In this document: piece by piece, positions 23,306 through 33,867 of the stretch
How the letters are laid out: every line of letters starts with the position of its first letter
Numbering within the stretch: the first letter of the stretch is position 1
Source of the DNA: Mycobacterium sp.
Lineage (GTDB): Bacteria; Actinomycetota; Actinomycetes; Mycobacteriales; Mycobacteriaceae
NCBI RefSeq assembly: GCF_029961025.1
Contig: NZ_JASBVP010000002.1
Coordinates: forward strand, 434,001-498,000
DNA length: 64,000 nucleotides
Direction of reading: 5' to 3'
Notes under the pieces: generated by a model
Told to the model about the DNA's origin: nothing
What the model saw: the letters and a program-made list of their open reading frames with translations, nothing else
Database searches by the model: none
Made by a program: the position numbers and the translations under genes

Positions 23306-26300
23306 TCAGGACGCCGCGTGCACCACAACATCAGAGATCGCGGTGCGGCTCTTGCCGTCTGTGGTGCCCAGAGTGGAGATCCACACCAGCAGATTCGACG
23401 TCGGAGACGAGGCTTTGACCGCAATCCTGTTGTGACCCGGTTGCAGCGCGGTCGGCGGGGTCAATGCCGTGGTGTCCTCAAGTTTGGCCGGTGTGGGTGT
23501 CGGTGATGAGCGGATCTGCACCATGGTGCCGGTGCTGGACACATCGATGTCAACGGCGCCGACCATGGTGGGATTGGGCAGCTGGAGCAGTAACCCGACA
23601 CCGTTTTTGAACCCGGGGAACGGCACCGCGTCGTTATAGATGTCGGTCGACCACGCGGTCGCCGGGTTACCGTCGATCGCCAGCCCCGCCTGGCCGGGGT
23701 TGTCGGGGTCGCCCTCGGGGGAGAAGACGGTGACCCGCAGGGGTTTGACGACGCCACCGACCGTCACCGGAGGGGGAGCAGCCGTCGAGGTGGTAGTGGG
23801 CGCATTGAGGCCCAGTTGCTCCTTGTCGAGACCACCGCCGACATCGCCGAAGATGCGGCTCAGCACCGACGCCAACGCCAACAGGCCCACCGCGATGATA
23901 GCGACGCCGGCCCCGATGCCGGCCATGACGTTGCGGCGGCGGCGGGCAAGCACGTCGTCATCCGGCCCGGCCACCGGCGACAAAACCGCAGCCGCTGGCG
24001 CGGGTTCGTCGATCGGCGCCAACACGTCGGTGCGGTCGGCCACCGCGGCCGCCTGCTGAAGCAGGTTCAAAAGCGTTGAGGCGCTGGGTATTCCTCCGTC
24101 CTCTTGAACAGCCCGGACGGCGACCGCAGAAATTTGGAACGGGATGTCAGGGTCGATGGTGCTGGGTTCGACCGGCTGGCCGCTGCGGTCGCGCTCGGCC
24201 GGAGCCAATCCGCTGCGCACACCGGATTCTGGCAGTGGCCACCGATTGACCAGCAGCGCATAGAGCGCCGCCCCGATGCCGCGGATGTCATCTCGAGGGT
24301 GCGCCTCGGGCATGGTCGCGGGGTAGGCCAGTGCGACCTCGCCGGCGACACTGACACGCAACCGGCTGGGGTGGTCGATCGAAAGCGCGACGCCCATGCG
24401 GTGGGCCGCCTCAGCGGCCGCGGCCAACGACTGCATCGCCCGGACGGCACCAACCGGGGAGGGCGCAGTGTCGGCTACCTCCTGAAGCGAACCGCCCCGG
24501 ATCCATTCCGCGACCACCAAGCCGCCGGCACCGAGGCGGATAACGTCAAGCACCCTGGCGATACCCGGTTTGGTGATTCGGCTCAGCCGCAGCGTACGAG
24601 ACAAGATGCCCTGCAGCTCGTCCCCCGGCAGGGCGCCGTCCGGGTCGACGAACGTCAACGCCACTTGGCGGTCCAGCGCGGTATCCAGGGCTTGCCAGAA
24701 CTGAAGGGGCGGCGCGCCGCCGTGAAAAACCAGCAACCGATAACGGCCCCCGGCGACGTGGGCCCCGGGAATCAGGTGAAGATCGTCGTGAGCCAGCGCC
24801 GATCGCGTGTTCTGGTCGCGAGGCGGATTGTCCGGGATCGGCTCACGCAGCACCTCTTCCGGGAATCGGCCGTCGGGCCCATCGGACCGTGGCTGGGCCG
24901 CCGCGGCGGCCTGCGGGGGCGGCGCGGGAATGTCGGGCGGCGGTTCGATCTGCGGCGTGGCGCTCGGTGAGACGCTGTTGGTTGGGCCGTTGCTCACCTC
25001 CGGTCCTTTCCCTGTCCCCGCTGCCTGTCCGGGAGACGGACGCCGAATCGGCTCGTGGAGCGAATATCCGTATCCCCCCGGAGTGAAACAATTCCACTGT
25101 TCAGGGTACGTGACCGGGTCGCGGCAGGAGGATCGAAACGGCGCGTTTGCGCCGTCATGGGCTGCGGCGTTTCCGGCGGTTGGTGGTGTGCGCGGGGGTT
25201 TCACCCAGCGGTGGGGTGGCAGTGTCCGGCGTTTCCCCGCCAGCGTGCCGCTAAACCACCGGCCGAGGGCGTCCAGGGCAGCCCGAGCCTCGGGGATCCG
25301 GGCGCGCAGCATGACCACCGCCATGATGGGCAGCATGACCACCGTGAACACCAGCAGCCGCAGCAGCGACCCGATGCCCCCGGCGTGGATGGTCAAGGCG
25401 GGTAAGCCAAGCAGCCAATCCAGCACTCGGGCGATCAGACCCGCAAGCAACGATGCGGCCACGGTTACCAGGACCGTGCGCACCTCCCGGACACCGACGA
25501 GGTGGCCGCCTCCCGGCAGCAGTGTGCGCCGCAGCAGGTAGTAGCCGACGATCGCGCCCGCCAGGAATCCGAGACCGTTAGCCAGCCCCAGATACCCGGC
25601 AACCAGTTCGCGATCATCGGTAAGGTGCGGCGCCAGCACCGAGGCGATGACTTTGACCGTGGTGATGACGACGATCACCGCGATCGGTGTCCAGGGCTGT
25701 TCGCGCGCGTAGAAAACCCGCAGCTCCAGCAGCACCAGAGCGTACGGGATCAACGTGAAAGCGGACAACGAGATGGCCGCGCCCAAGTAGCCGGCGTCGA
25801 CTTCACCGAAACGGCCGTAGGCGAATAGTGCGCTGCCGATCGCCGGCCCGCCGACGGTCATTACCGCTATGGTCGGGATCAGGGTGAGCATGGTCAGTCG
25901 GGTGGCCAACGACAGGTCGGCGAGGACGGCCGGGATATCGTCGGCGGCGGCGTTACGGCTCAACCGTGGCATCACCACCGTCAATACCGTCACCCCGATC
26001 ATGCCGAAGGGAAGCATCAACACCAGCCAGGTGTAGTTGTAGATCGCGGGGCCGGAAGCCGCTGCCGCGCTGGCGATTTGGTTCGCGACAACCAGGCCGA
26101 GCTGGCTGATCAGCACATAGAGCACCATCGCCGCCGCCATCGCGCCGAACCGTTTGAGCCGTTGATCGATGCCCCACAACGGGCGCAGACTAATGCGTTC
26201 ACGGCGGATCGCCCCCAGCAGCGCCGCCGTTTGGGCACACACCCCGAGGGTGGTGCCGACGCCCAGCACCAGCAGTTTCGCGTTGCCCATCCGAACCGGG

Positions 26301-26941
26301 TCGACCGAAAGCTCGCCGGGCACCGCCAGGTACGCACCCAGCGCGGCGATTGCGACGACGTTGTTGACGACCGGCGCCCAGGCCGGCGGCCCGAACACGT
26401 TGCGCGTGTTGAGAATCGCCATGAACACCGACGAAAGCCCGTAGAAAATCACCTGCGGCAGCAGCAAGTAGGCGAACGCGGTGGTCAAGGGGGCATTGAC
26501 CCGGGGATTGTGCCCCAGCATGAGGCGCACCAGCAGGGGAGCGGCCAGCACCGCTACCACGGTCGTCACCACAAGCAGGCTGGTAGCCAGCGTGACCAGG
26601 CGCCGGACAAACGATTCACCCCGATCGGGGTCGTCCTGCTCGGCCCGAGCCAGCACCGGCACGAAGATCGCGGTGAACGTCGCCTCGAGCACCAGCGCGG
26701 CGATCAAGTTCGGGAGCTGGTTGGCCACCGAGAACGCGCTGGCGAGCGCCGCGCCCAGAATAGCGGCCAGCAACACGATCCGGATGAATCCGGTGATCCG
26801 GCTGATCAACGTGGCGAATGCCACTTCCCAGGACCGCGAAACCAGCGCGGCATCGGTGAGTTCCGGCCGGCGACCCGATTGTGGAGATCCTCGCCGGGGC
26901 GGGGGCTGGGCCGGCGGCAAGGACCGCCTGGCGGGATTCAT
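23306..26941 (-). CDS. mviN: MurJ-type lipid II flippase with pseudokinase domain
   Basis: A 1211-residue protein from the ATG at 26941 (MNPARRS...), whose ATGA overlaps the upstream gene. Residues about 30-550 are the MurJ/MviN multi-spanning flippase (VSRSWEVAFATLISRITGF, PNLIAALVLEATFTAIFVPV). Residues about 727-960 form a protein-kinase-like domain lacking the catalytic HRD/DFG residues. A single membrane segment near 1003-1025 is followed by an extracellular beta-rich domain. In M. tuberculosis the pseudokinase is phosphorylated by PknB and binds FhaA, which restrains lipid II export. A longer GTG reading at 27061 adds a non-conserved Arg/Pro extension. Confidence 0.95.
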   Translation of the reverse strand: MNPARRSLPPAQPPPRRGSPQSGRRPELTDAALVSRSWEVAFATLISRITGFIRIVLLAAILGAALASAFSVANQLPNLIAALVLEATFTAIFVPVLARAEQDDPDRGESFVRRLVTLATSLLVVTTVVAVLAAPLLVRLMLGHNPRVNAPLTTAFAYLLLPQVIFYGLSSVFMAILNTRNVFGPPAWAPVVNNVVAIAALGAYLAVPGELSVDPVRMGNAKLLVLGVGTTLGVCAQTAALLGAIRRERISLRPLWGIDQRLKRFGAMAAAMVLYVLISQLGLVVANQIASAAAASGPAIYNYTWLVLMLPFGMIGVTVLTVVMPRLSRNAAADDIPAVLADLSLATRLTMLTLIPTIAVMTVGGPAIGSALFAYGRFGEVDAGYLGAAISLSAFTLIPYALVLLELRVFYAREQPWTPIAVIVVITTVKVIASVLAPHLTDDRELVAGYLGLANGLGFLAGAIVGYYLLRRTLLPGGGHLVGVREVRTVLVTVAASLLAGLIARVLDWLLGLPALTIHAGGIGSLLRLLVFTVVMLPIMAVVMLRARIPEARAALDALGRWFSGTLAGKRRTLPPHRWVKPPRTPPTAGNAAAHDGANAPFRSSCRDPVTYPEQWNCFTPGGYGYSLHEPIRRPSPGQAAGTGKGPEVSNGPTNSVSPSATPQIEPPPDIPAPPPQAAAAAQPRSDGPDGRFPEEVLREPIPDNPPRDQNTRSALAHDDLHLIPGAHVAGGRYRLLVFHGGAPPLQFWQALDTALDRQVALTFVDPDGALPGDELQGILSRTLRLSRITKPGIARVLDVIRLGAGGLVVAEWIRGGSLQEVADTAPSPVGAVRAMQSLAAAAEAAHRMGVALSIDHPSRLRVSVAGEVALAYPATMPEAHPRDDIRGIGAALYALLVNRWPLPESGVRSGLAPAERDRSGQPVEPSTIDPDIPFQISAVAVRAVQEDGGIPSASTLLNLLQQAAAVADRTDVLAPIDEPAPAAAVLSPVAGPDDDVLARRRRNVMAGIGAGVAIIAVGLLALASVLSRIFGDVGGGLDKEQLGLNAPTTTSTAAPPPVTVGGVVKPLRVTVFSPEGDPDNPGQAGLAIDGNPATAWSTDIYNDAVPFPGFKNGVGLLLQLPNPTMVGAVDIDVSSTGTMVQIRSSPTPTPAKLEDTTALTPPTALQPGHNRIAVKASSPTSNLLVWISTLGTTDGKSRTAISDVVVHAAS

Positions 26942-29343
26942 GCTCGGTACTCTTCGTTGCCGCCGCGGTCGCCCTCGTTGTGCGGGCCGGGGTGCCTCGC
27001 CGACACGGGTTCTGGCCGATCCAGATCGGCAGGGTCGGGTTGGCCGCGGAACCAATGCCAAAGCCGGCGCCCGGCCAGGGTTATCAGCACCGCCGCCGCA
27101 GTCAGGGTGATCGCGAACAACACCTTGCCGTAGGCGTTAGAGTGCACCGATAACCGCACCGGTGTTCCCAGGGGTAAACCGTCTGGAGTGCGCAGTGCTG
27201 CGTCGACGGCGAAACGCTGGGTGAAGTGGACTTCGACGGGCACCCGCAGTGGCAGATAACCGGGGGGCAATTCGACGGTGCCAATGTCGGTGACGACCAT
27301 ACCGGGCGGAGCGTTGACGTGCAGCCGCACCTGGATCGGAACGGCCAAGCCGTTATGCAACGCCAGCGGGAGCGGGCTGTGTTCGGTGGCCAGGGTGTAT
27401 GACCCGCCGGGATTGACGATGGTTACCGCGGCGAACAAGTCGTTGATGGTGTTGCCCACGATCCGCAACCGCTGGTGAGCCAGTCCGTTGCGGGTGGCGG
27501 GCCGCTCGGACTGGCTTAGGGCCCGCAGCATGTCCTCGCGCAGTGGCGCGGTGTACTGCATACCGGTCAACCCGGTGCGGGCGTCGGTGCTCAACGCAGA
27601 GGTGAGCCCCCACAGCCGACCTACCTGACCGGCGATCTGGGCGACGACGTCGTCATCGAAACGGCCGCGAATGCCGGCGGGAGGGTCTAGGGGCTGGGGC
27701 TCGGCGACGGCAGCGGCGTCGGCGATCAGCGCCGGCAGCGACCGCGGTACCGCCAGGCCCGCGTGAATGGCGGTGGCCAGGGTGGTCAGGATGGCGTGCG
27801 CGTCTTCGGCGTGCAGGCTCCAGCACGCCGGCGGCACCAGAACCTGGGTGCGTGGTGCGACGTCGGGCTGCAAGCTGCGCCACAGCATGGAACCCAAAGC
27901 ATCCTGACGGCGGGCGGTGCCCGAATCGTGCCTGAGTCGAGCGGCCCACGAGGCATCCCGGTAGGTGGGCACCACCGGCTCGGCACCCACCGCCGCCAGT
28001 GCGGCACCCACCGCCGGGTCAAACGGTGCGGTAACTATCTGCGCAGATACCCGGCGTGGCCGGACATTGGCCACGGCGGGCCCGCCGGCCTCCGAGTCGC
28101 GCCCGATAAGCTCGGCGGGCGCGATAACCACCGTGTCGCCGTTGGCGCCGAGCAGCTCGACGGCACGAGCGGTTAGCGAGCTGTCCGGGATCAAGGTGGC
28201 GCCCCTGATAGACCTGACGCCAAGGATTTGGTCGACAATGTCGCCGGCACCCCGGGTGGCGATCTCGTTGAGCCCGGGGTCGCCGACGCGTTGCAAGGCG
28301 TCCAGGTCGACCTGCGCGTAGGGGGTCGCCACCACACACACCCGGCGCGCCAGGGCACGTAACCGGTCCAGCCAGAGCACCGCGGTAGCCTGCCCACTCC
28401 CCGGGTGTGTCGGGGTCCCCGGTTGTTGGTCGTTGCCGGCTGATGAGTTGGAAACGACGTAGCCGCCGGTCATCGCATTGACGGTGACCAGCAGGTCTGG
28501 GTCGACGGCTAGGCACAGCGCGCGGCTGACCTCGCCGCCAGGATCGACGTCACGGCTGGTGGCGAACTCGACTGCGGAGAGCATGATGTCCAGCCGACCG
28601 CCCGGGGCCAGTGACGTGGCCAGATCGTCGTCCACCAGCCGGACGGGTACGGTGCCACCGGGCACGCCCGGAGACAACCGGGGTCGGTCGGCCAGCGGCC
28701 ACAGCATGGTGATCTGCACCGGTTTCGAGGTGTCCGGGGCAACCACCGAGGCCAGCGTGTTGGCAGACGTGTCCGCCGGGTAAGGCGGCACCCCGATTAC
28801 CGGCAGCAGCAGCCGGGCGTCATCGAGGCGGGCCGGTGCGCCGTAGTCGGGTGTGCCGTTGACGTTTACCAGCAGTGGGTAAATACCGGGCTGCTCGATG
28901 CCCAATGCCGGTGTCGTTAACGAGTGCACCGGGGCAGCGAGGGTGAAGGCGACGTCGTGGCCACGTTGCAGGTCGGCCGCCACCGTGACGAAGTCGGTCA
29001 CCGGCTGGTATTGATCGGTGCCGCCGTCGAGAACGGTGTGCAGGCCCGCCGATGAGGTGACAGCCGCTGCACGTTCGAGACGCACCATCACATCCCGGAC
29101 CGGGCGGTCCCCGACGTTACTCACGGTTCCGGTGAGAGTGACGACGGCCTCGCTGGTGGTGGTGATCACGTCGGGAGAGACATGGTCGACACGGACAACA
29201 ACAAACGGCGTTGTGCCGGGTTCGCCCGCCAAGGCGGGTGGAGCGGCCGCGGGAAGGGCGAGCAAGGCCCCCAAACCGGCTCCGATGCCGGCCACCACGG
29301 CGAGGCGCACGACGGCTGCCCGCCGAAGCCGCTGGGTAATCAC
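26938..29343 (-). CDS. Secreted/membrane-anchored conserved protein (Rv3909-like)
   Basis: An 801-residue protein. It has an N-terminal signal peptide ([29 protein letters not shown]), a long extracytoplasmic region and one C-terminal membrane segment (about 739-765, [18 protein letters not shown]) with a short basic cytoplasmic tail. Its location between mutT4 and mviN, and its overlap with both, identify the conserved mycobacterial Rv3909 family, which is essential in M. tuberculosis. No enzymatic motif is evident. Operon membership suggests a role in cell-wall assembly beside the MurJ flippase, which is an inference. Confidence 0.88.
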   Translation of the reverse strand: MITQRLRRAAVVRLAVVAGIGAGLGALLALPAAAPPALAGEPGTTPFVVVRVDHVSPDVITTTSEAVVTLTGTVSNVGDRPVRDVMVRLERAAAVTSSAGLHTVLDGGTDQYQPVTDFVTVAADLQRGHDVAFTLAAPVHSLTTPALGIEQPGIYPLLVNVNGTPDYGAPARLDDARLLLPVIGVPPYPADTSANTLASVVAPDTSKPVQITMLWPLADRPRLSPGVPGGTVPVRLVDDDLATSLAPGGRLDIMLSAVEFATSRDVDPGGEVSRALCLAVDPDLLVTVNAMTGGYVVSNSSAGNDQQPGTPTHPGSGQATAVLWLDRLRALARRVCVVATPYAQVDLDALQRVGDPGLNEIATRGAGDIVDQILGVRSIRGATLIPDSSLTARAVELLGANGDTVVIAPAELIGRDSEAGGPAVANVRPRRVSAQIVTAPFDPAVGAALAAVGAEPVVPTYRDASWAARLRHDSGTARRQDALGSMLWRSLQPDVAPRTQVLVPPACWSLHAEDAHAILTTLATAIHAGLAVPRSLPALIADAAAVAEPQPLDPPAGIRGRFDDDVVAQIAGQVGRLWGLTSALSTDARTGLTGMQYTAPLREDMLRALSQSERPATRNGLAHQRLRIVGNTINDLFAAVTIVNPGGSYTLATEHSPLPLALHNGLAVPIQVRLHVNAPPGMVVTDIGTVELPPGYLPLRVPVEVHFTQRFAVDAALRTPDGLPLGTPVRLSVHSNAYGKVLFAITLTAAAVLITLAGRRLWHWFRGQPDPADLDRPEPVSARHPGPHNEGDRGGNEEYRA

Positions 29344-30089
29344 GGGCTGGGACCGCGACGACTCTTTCGGCCCGGTGCGGTAAGCCCCAGGTATTGGCGG
29401 CTGCGCGAATGCGTCTGCGGGCGTCGCCGCGGTGTGCTGGGCGGCAGCGGCGGCAAGGCGGCCGGGCCGTAAGTTTGCAACTTGTCGATCAGCTCATCGG
29501 CCACTTCGGCCAGTCGGCGTTCGTCGGCGTACGCCAGTCGAGAAGGCAGTTCCTCGAGCGGCACCCACGCCACCTCGGCCACCTCGAGGTCCTCTTCGCA
29601 GAGCTCTCCGCCGGAGCACTGCATCAGGTAATGGTGCACGGTCTTGTGCACCCGCCGCCCATTGGTGACGAACCAATAATCGATGCGCCCCAAGGCGGCC
29701 AACACGCGGCCTCGGATCCCGGTCTCCTCGGCCACCTCGCGAATAGCCGTTTGCTCAGCGGTTTCACCGACTTCAATGTGCCCCTTGGGCAGCGACCACA
29801 GCATCCGGCCCCGGCGGTCGACACGGCCGATCACGACCGCGAGCTGCTCCTTACGCGGTCGGTCGATGCCGTCGACCACCAGCCCACCGGCTGAGATTTC
29901 GTGCAGCGTGCGCAACCGCTCAGGGCCACGGGAGAATCTCCGGGCGCGACGTTTTTGCGCTTTGCCGGTCACCTCGGTGACACCGCCGGCCGTTTGGCTG
30001 TCGACCCGGCTGGCGGTTGCATCGCCAGCGCGGCGACGGCGACGGCGACTGCGGCGCCGACGCGGTTGGGCTTTTTCGCCGTCCGACAC
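29340..30089 (-). CDS. mutT4: Nudix hydrolase MutT4-like
   Basis: A 249-residue protein from the GTG at 30089 ([13 protein letters not shown]), matching the relative's N-terminus. An upstream ATG at 30164 would add 25 residues. After an Arg-rich, disordered N-terminus comes a Nudix domain whose box [23 protein letters not shown] occupies about residues 103-125, with all consensus Gly and Glu residues. Such enzymes hydrolyse nucleoside diphosphates linked to X; the M. tuberculosis homologue contributes to nucleotide-pool sanitation. The 3' end overlaps the Rv3909-like gene by 4 bp. It is divergent from pcnA. Confidence 0.93.
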   Translation of the reverse strand: MSDGEKAQPRRRRSRRRRRRAGDATASRVDSQTAGGVTEVTGKAQKRRARRFSRGPERLRTLHEISAGGLVVDGIDRPRKEQLAVVIGRVDRRGRMLWSLPKGHIEVGETAEQTAIREVAEETGIRGRVLAALGRIDYWFVTNGRRVHKTVHHYLMQCSGGELCEEDLEVAEVAWVPLEELPSRLAYADERRLAEVADELIDKLQTYGPAALPPLPPSTPRRRPQTHSRSRQYLGLTAPGRKSRRGPSP

Positions 30090-30255
30090 CCAAGCGATAG
30101 TAGCTGGCATCGGGGCGGTGTCATCGGCGCACTCGCCGGAATCGTGGCGCGAACGCACCGGCAAGGCGCCCGGTCACGAGCGACCGGGATTGGCGGGTGA
30201 TCCTCTTTTCCGGCCGTGGGCGGCGGACATCGACGCACGACTACGCTGATCGGAC

Positions 30256-31698
30256 GTGTCCGAAACCGCCCAGCATGCCGACCTGCTGACAACCGCTGCG
30301 GTTGCGTTGAATCGGCACGTCAAACTCCTGGGCGAAGTGGGCACGTTATTCGCTGCCGCGGGACACGAGCTCTACCTAATCGGCGGGTCGGTGCGAGACG
30401 CATTGCTCGACCGGTTGAGCCCCGACCTTGACTTCGCCACCGACGCCCGCCCGGCAGACGTGCAGCAGATCGTCAGGGCGTGGGCGGATGCGTTGTGGGA
30501 CACCGGTATCGAGTTCGGGACGGTCGGCGTGGCCAAAGGGGATCACCGGCTGGAATTCACCACGTTCCGCGCGGATCGCTACGACCAGGTATCGCGTCAC
30601 CCGGAGGTGTTTTTCGGCGATCGACTCGATGACGACCTGATGCGTCGCGACTTTACCGTGAATGCGATGGCGGTGCGGATCACGCCGAAGGGGCCAGGCG
30701 AATTCCTGGACCCGTTGGGCGGTTTGGCCGCTTTGCGGGCCCGTGTGCTGGACACCCCGACGGCGCCGGCGGTGTCCTTCGGTGATGACCCGTTGCGCAT
30801 GCTGCGGGCTGCGCGGTTCGTCTCGCAGCTCGGGTTCACCGTCGCCCCGCGGGTCCGGGCGGCGATCAAAGAGATGGCACCGCAGCTGGCCCGGGTCAGC
30901 CCCGAGCGGGTGGCCGCCGAACTGGACAAGCTGCTGCTCGGCGCCGACCCGGTCGCGGGCATCGATCTGATGGTGCAGACCGGGCTGGGCGAGGTGGTGC
31001 TACCGGAGGTGGGGGGCATGCGGATGGCCATCGATGAACACCATCAGCACAAAGACGTGTACCAGCATTCGCTGACCGTGCTGCGGCAGGCAATCGACCT
31101 GGAGGACGAGGGCCCCGATCTGGTATTGCGGTGGGCGGCGTTGCTGCACGACATCGGTAAGCCGGCCACCCGCCGCCTGGAGCCCGACGGTGGTGTCAGC
31201 TTTCACCATCACGAAGTGGTTGGCGCCAAAATGGCGCGAAAACGGTTGCGGGCGTTGAAGTATTCCAAACAAATGGTCGACGACGTCTCGCAACTGGTGT
31301 ACCTGCACCTGCGTTTTCACGGTTATGGCGAGGGCAGGTGGACCGACTCGGCGGTACGCCGCTATGTCACCGATGCGGGGCCGCTGCTGCCTCGGCTGCA
31401 CAAGCTGGTGCGCGCGGATTGCACTACCCGCAACGCGCGCCGGGCCGCGCGACTGCAGGCCAGCTACGACGAGCTAGAAGCCCGCATCGCGGCCCTGGCC
31501 GCCCGCGAGGACCTCGAGCGGATACGTCCCGACCTGGACGGTAACCAAATCATGGAGATCCTCGGTATCCCGCCCGGTCCTCAGGTGGGCGAGGCATGGC
31601 GCTATCTCAAGGAGTTGCGTCTGGACCGCGGGCCGCTCAGCCGCGAGGAGGCGACCGCCGAGCTGCTGGCCTGGTGGCGCTCGCGCGGGAACCGGTAG
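30256..31698 (+). CDS. pcnA: CCA tRNA nucleotidyltransferase (HD domain)
   Basis: A 480-residue class II nucleotidyltransferase. The catalytic signature GGSVRD...SPDLDFAT (residues 43-61) carries metal ligands D57 and D59. RRDFTVNAMA (130-139) belongs to the nucleotide-selecting core. An HD phosphohydrolase domain follows with LLHDIGK (H298-D299) and HHHEVVG. It adds or repairs the 3' CCA of tRNAs. This is consistent with the ileT gene in this window lacking an encoded CCA. It is labelled PcnA in M. tuberculosis, although poly(A) activity is not implied. Confidence 0.95.
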   Translation: MSETAQHADLLTTAAVALNRHVKLLGEVGTLFAAAGHELYLIGGSVRDALLDRLSPDLDFATDARPADVQQIVRAWADALWDTGIEFGTVGVAKGDHRLEFTTFRADRYDQVSRHPEVFFGDRLDDDLMRRDFTVNAMAVRITPKGPGEFLDPLGGLAALRARVLDTPTAPAVSFGDDPLRMLRAARFVSQLGFTVAPRVRAAIKEMAPQLARVSPERVAAELDKLLLGADPVAGIDLMVQTGLGEVVLPEVGGMRMAIDEHHQHKDVYQHSLTVLRQAIDLEDEGPDLVLRWAALLHDIGKPATRRLEPDGGVSFHHHEVVGAKMARKRLRALKYSKQMVDDVSQLVYLHLRFHGYGEGRWTDSAVRRYVTDAGPLLPRLHKLVRADCTTRNARRAARLQASYDELEARIAALAAREDLERIRPDLDGNQIMEILGIPPGPQVGEAWRYLKELRLDRGPLSREEATAELLAWWRSRGNR

Positions 31699-31722
31699 CG
31701 GTCACCCGGCGTCAGAACGGTC

Positions 31723-32241
31723 ATGGAGTACTGCCTGGGTGACGGCGGCGGAACCGCGAGGATATGGGAGGGGCAACCCGACCTCGATCTCGACGGTGAC
31801 GGCCGGCTCGATGCGATTGGCCTGGATTTCGATGGCGACGGCACGCGTGACGATGCGCTGGCCGATTTAGACGGCGACGGAGTCGCCGATCACGCCGTGC
31901 TCGACCTCGACAATGACGGCACCCCGGAGGCGTACTTCACCGACGACGGGTCCGGGACGTGGAAGGTTGCGGTGGACCGGGGTGGGCAGGTGCGCTGGTT
32001 CGGCCTCGACGGTGTCGAGCACAACGGCGCGCCGCTGGTCGACTTCGACGCCGACGGGCGCGCCGATGACCGCCTGCTCGACAACGACGGCGACGGCACC
32101 GCCGACCGTGTGCTGCTGGCCAATGACGCCGGCGTTTTCGACACCGCGTATGTGGATATCGACGGTGATGGACGGTGGGACGTCAAGCTCAAAGACGGCG
32201 ACGGCGACGGCACCGCCGACAGCGCCGCCGCTTTGAACTAG
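31723..32241 (+). CDS. Asp-rich repeat protein, probable Ca2+-binding (Rv3906c-like)
   Basis: A 172-residue, extremely acidic protein made of DxDxDG loops. The clearest start at residues 22, 35, 48 and 61, giving a 13-residue period, with further copies near the C-terminus (VDFDADG, DNDGDG, DIDGDG, DGDGDG). Such loops resemble the calcium-binding loops of thrombospondin type 3, dockerin or EF-hand proteins. No signal peptide is apparent. It begins 25 bp after pcnA and is likely cotranscribed. The same neighbour exists in M. tuberculosis (Rv3906c). It marks the last gene before the rearrangement junction. Function unknown. Confidence 0.82.
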   Translation: MEYCLGDGGGTARIWEGQPDLDLDGDGRLDAIGLDFDGDGTRDDALADLDGDGVADHAVLDLDNDGTPEAYFTDDGSGTWKVAVDRGGQVRWFGLDGVEHNGAPLVDFDADGRADDRLLDNDGDGTADRVLLANDAGVFDTAYVDIDGDGRWDVKLKDGDGDGTADSAAALN

Positions 32242-32287
32242 CCTTCGCTGCCTCCAAGGGTGCCCTGGCTCTCTTCGCGCACGGTGC

Positions 32288-33061
32288 TCATCGACCGGGG
32301 CCGGGTGGGCCGGCGAAGGCCTGAGCGATACCCACCCAGCGTCGCGCATCGGTACCGTCGGCGGTGATATCGAGTGTGTTCAGCGGTCGGCGCTGGGTGA
32401 CCAGATAGCAAAAGTCCTCGGCGGAGCCGGTCACCCGTTGGACCGCCGCCGGCGGGCCCCAGGACCACACAGCGCCATCGGGAGCACGCAGTTCCACGAA
32501 AAACGGCTCAGCCGGTGGGGCCAGGCCGTTAATGGCGAACGCGTAATCGCGGGTGCGCACGCCGAGATGCGCGATCGGGCGCAGCCGCACGGTAGCGGGC
32601 TTTGTGACGCCGAGGGCATCGGCCACATCAAGACCGTGAGCCCAGGTTTCCATGAGCCGCGCGCTGGCCATCGAAGCCACACCCATCGGGGGACCGAACC
32701 ACGGCAGCCTACGACCCTCGGGTGCGATCAGAAGTGCCTCCTGCAGCCGTGTCCGGGTGTGCCGCCAGTCGGTGAGCAGCCGGGCCGGGGGTGTTGCCGC
32801 GGCTTCGGCGGCGGCGGCGTCGATGAACCCGGTGGGGTTGGCCGATGCGGCTGCCCGCAGATCCGCGAAGCGAGCTTCGTCGGTGAGCGCGGTGAGCACG
32901 ACTCGATCGGTCCACAACAGGTGCCCGATCTGATGAGCGATCGTCCACCCCGGTGCGGGCGTGGGCTCGGACCAGCGACCGGCGGCTAATGGTGCGACCA
33001 GTGCGTCAAGCGCGTCACTCTCGGCCCGTAGATCAGCCACGATCGAAGCGAGATGGGCCAC
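32288..33061 (-). CDS. TIGR03084-type DinB-like metal-binding protein (Rv0036c-like)
   Basis: A 257-residue protein with the mycothiol-dependent maleylpyruvate isomerase/DinB fold. An N-terminal helical bundle includes [16 protein letters not shown] and [16 protein letters not shown], whose histidines are the likely metal ligands. A C-terminal SCP2-like part contains the [16 protein letters not shown] segment. Related enzymes use mycothiol, the actinobacterial low-molecular-weight thiol. The substrate is unknown. It is the first gene on the Rv0036-Rv0058-like side of the junction and is oriented as expected for that block. The Rv0037c-type transporter that follows in M. tuberculosis is absent. 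Confidence 0.88.
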   Translation of the reverse strand: MAHLASIVADLRAESDALDALVAPLAAGRWSEPTPAPGWTIAHQIGHLLWTDRVVLTALTDEARFADLRAAASANPTGFIDAAAAEAAATPPARLLTDWRHTRTRLQEALLIAPEGRRLPWFGPPMGVASMASARLMETWAHGLDVADALGVTKPATVRLRPIAHLGVRTRDYAFAINGLAPPAEPFFVELRAPDGAVWSWGPPAAVQRVTGSAEDFCYLVTQRRPLNTLDITADGTDARRWVGIAQAFAGPPGPGR

Positions 33062-33175
33062 ACCTGCACCCTACTCGTGGCCCGCCGATCCCCTGGCCGG
33101 CGGCGGTTGGATAGGCGGTGCACGGCGACCGCGCGTGCTCGCCACCGGAGTGTTGTGGGATGTCATGATGGTGGA

Positions 33176-33781
33176 GTGGTGCCGCCCGAAGATCCCGAAG
33201 ACTACGTCGCACCCGCTGCGCATCGAGTGCGAGCCGGGACGCTGCTGCTGGCCAGCACCGACCTGCTGGAGCCGACATTTCGTCGCACCGTGATCTACAT
33301 CATTGAACACAACGAGGGCGGCACGTTAGGTGTGGTGCTGAACCGGCCCAGCGAAACCGCCGTCTACAACGTGCTGCCGAAGTGGGCCCGCCTGGCGGCC
33401 AAACCGAAAACCGTGTTCATCGGGGGGCCCGTCAAAAATGATGCGGCGTTGTGCCTGGCGACATTGCGGGTGGGCGCCGATCTGCAGTCCAGCCCGGCCC
33501 TGCGGCACGTGTCCGGACGGATCGCGATGGTCGACCTGGAGGCCGACCCGGAAACGATCGCACCGCTGGTGGAAGGGATCCGCATCTTCGCTGGCTATTC
33601 CGGCTGGACCACCGGTCAACTCGAAAACGAAATCGAGCGCGACGATTGGATCGTGTTGTCGGCGTTGCCATCCGACGTTCTGGCCGGACCCGGAGCCGAC
33701 TTATGGGGGCGGGCGCTGCGACGCCAGCCGTTGCCCTTGTCGTTGCTCGCCACGCATCCGATTGATGTCAGCCGGAACTGA
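33176..33781 (+). CDS. YqgE/AlgH family protein (Rv0038-like)
   Basis: A 201-residue protein starting at one of two adjacent GTG codons (33176 or 33179), VVPPEDPEDYVAPAAHRVR. The DUF179/AlgH core is clear: GTLLLASTDLLEPTFRRTVIYI, GVVLNRPSETAVYNVLP, FIGGPV and GYSGWTTGQLENEIERDDW. The family is widespread but its biochemical role is unknown. The longer open frame from 33053 adds a non-conserved extension and is rejected. A strong hairpin lies six bases after the stop. Confidence 0.92.
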   Translation: MVPPEDPEDYVAPAAHRVRAGTLLLASTDLLEPTFRRTVIYIIEHNEGGTLGVVLNRPSETAVYNVLPKWARLAAKPKTVFIGGPVKNDAALCLATLRVGADLQSSPALRHVSGRIAMVDLEADPETIAPLVEGIRIFAGYSGWTTGQLENEIERDDWIVLSALPSDVLAGPGADLWGRALRRQPLPLSLLATHPIDVSRN

Positions 33782-33786
33782 TGACA

Positions 33787-33821
33787 CCGAAAACCGCCGT
33801 GATGCCTACGGCGGTTTTCGG
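33787..33821. terminator. Bidirectional hairpin terminator
   Basis: A perfect 14-bp inverted repeat, CCGAAAACCGCCGT and ACGGCGGTTTTCGG, around the loop GATGCCT. It lies between the convergent AlgH-like gene and the mtc28-like gene. The AAAA/TTTT steps inside the arms give a terminator-like signal on both strands. Confidence 0.88.
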
Positions 33822-33867
33822 CCGGTGCGATGGGTGCACGCGTCAACCCGTGACGGCGCAAAGTGCA

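Noticed and set aside
26078..27133. 351-residue plus-strand frame opposite mviN
   Set aside because: It is rich in Arg, Gln and His with no hydrophobic core, as expected for antisense to membrane protein codons.
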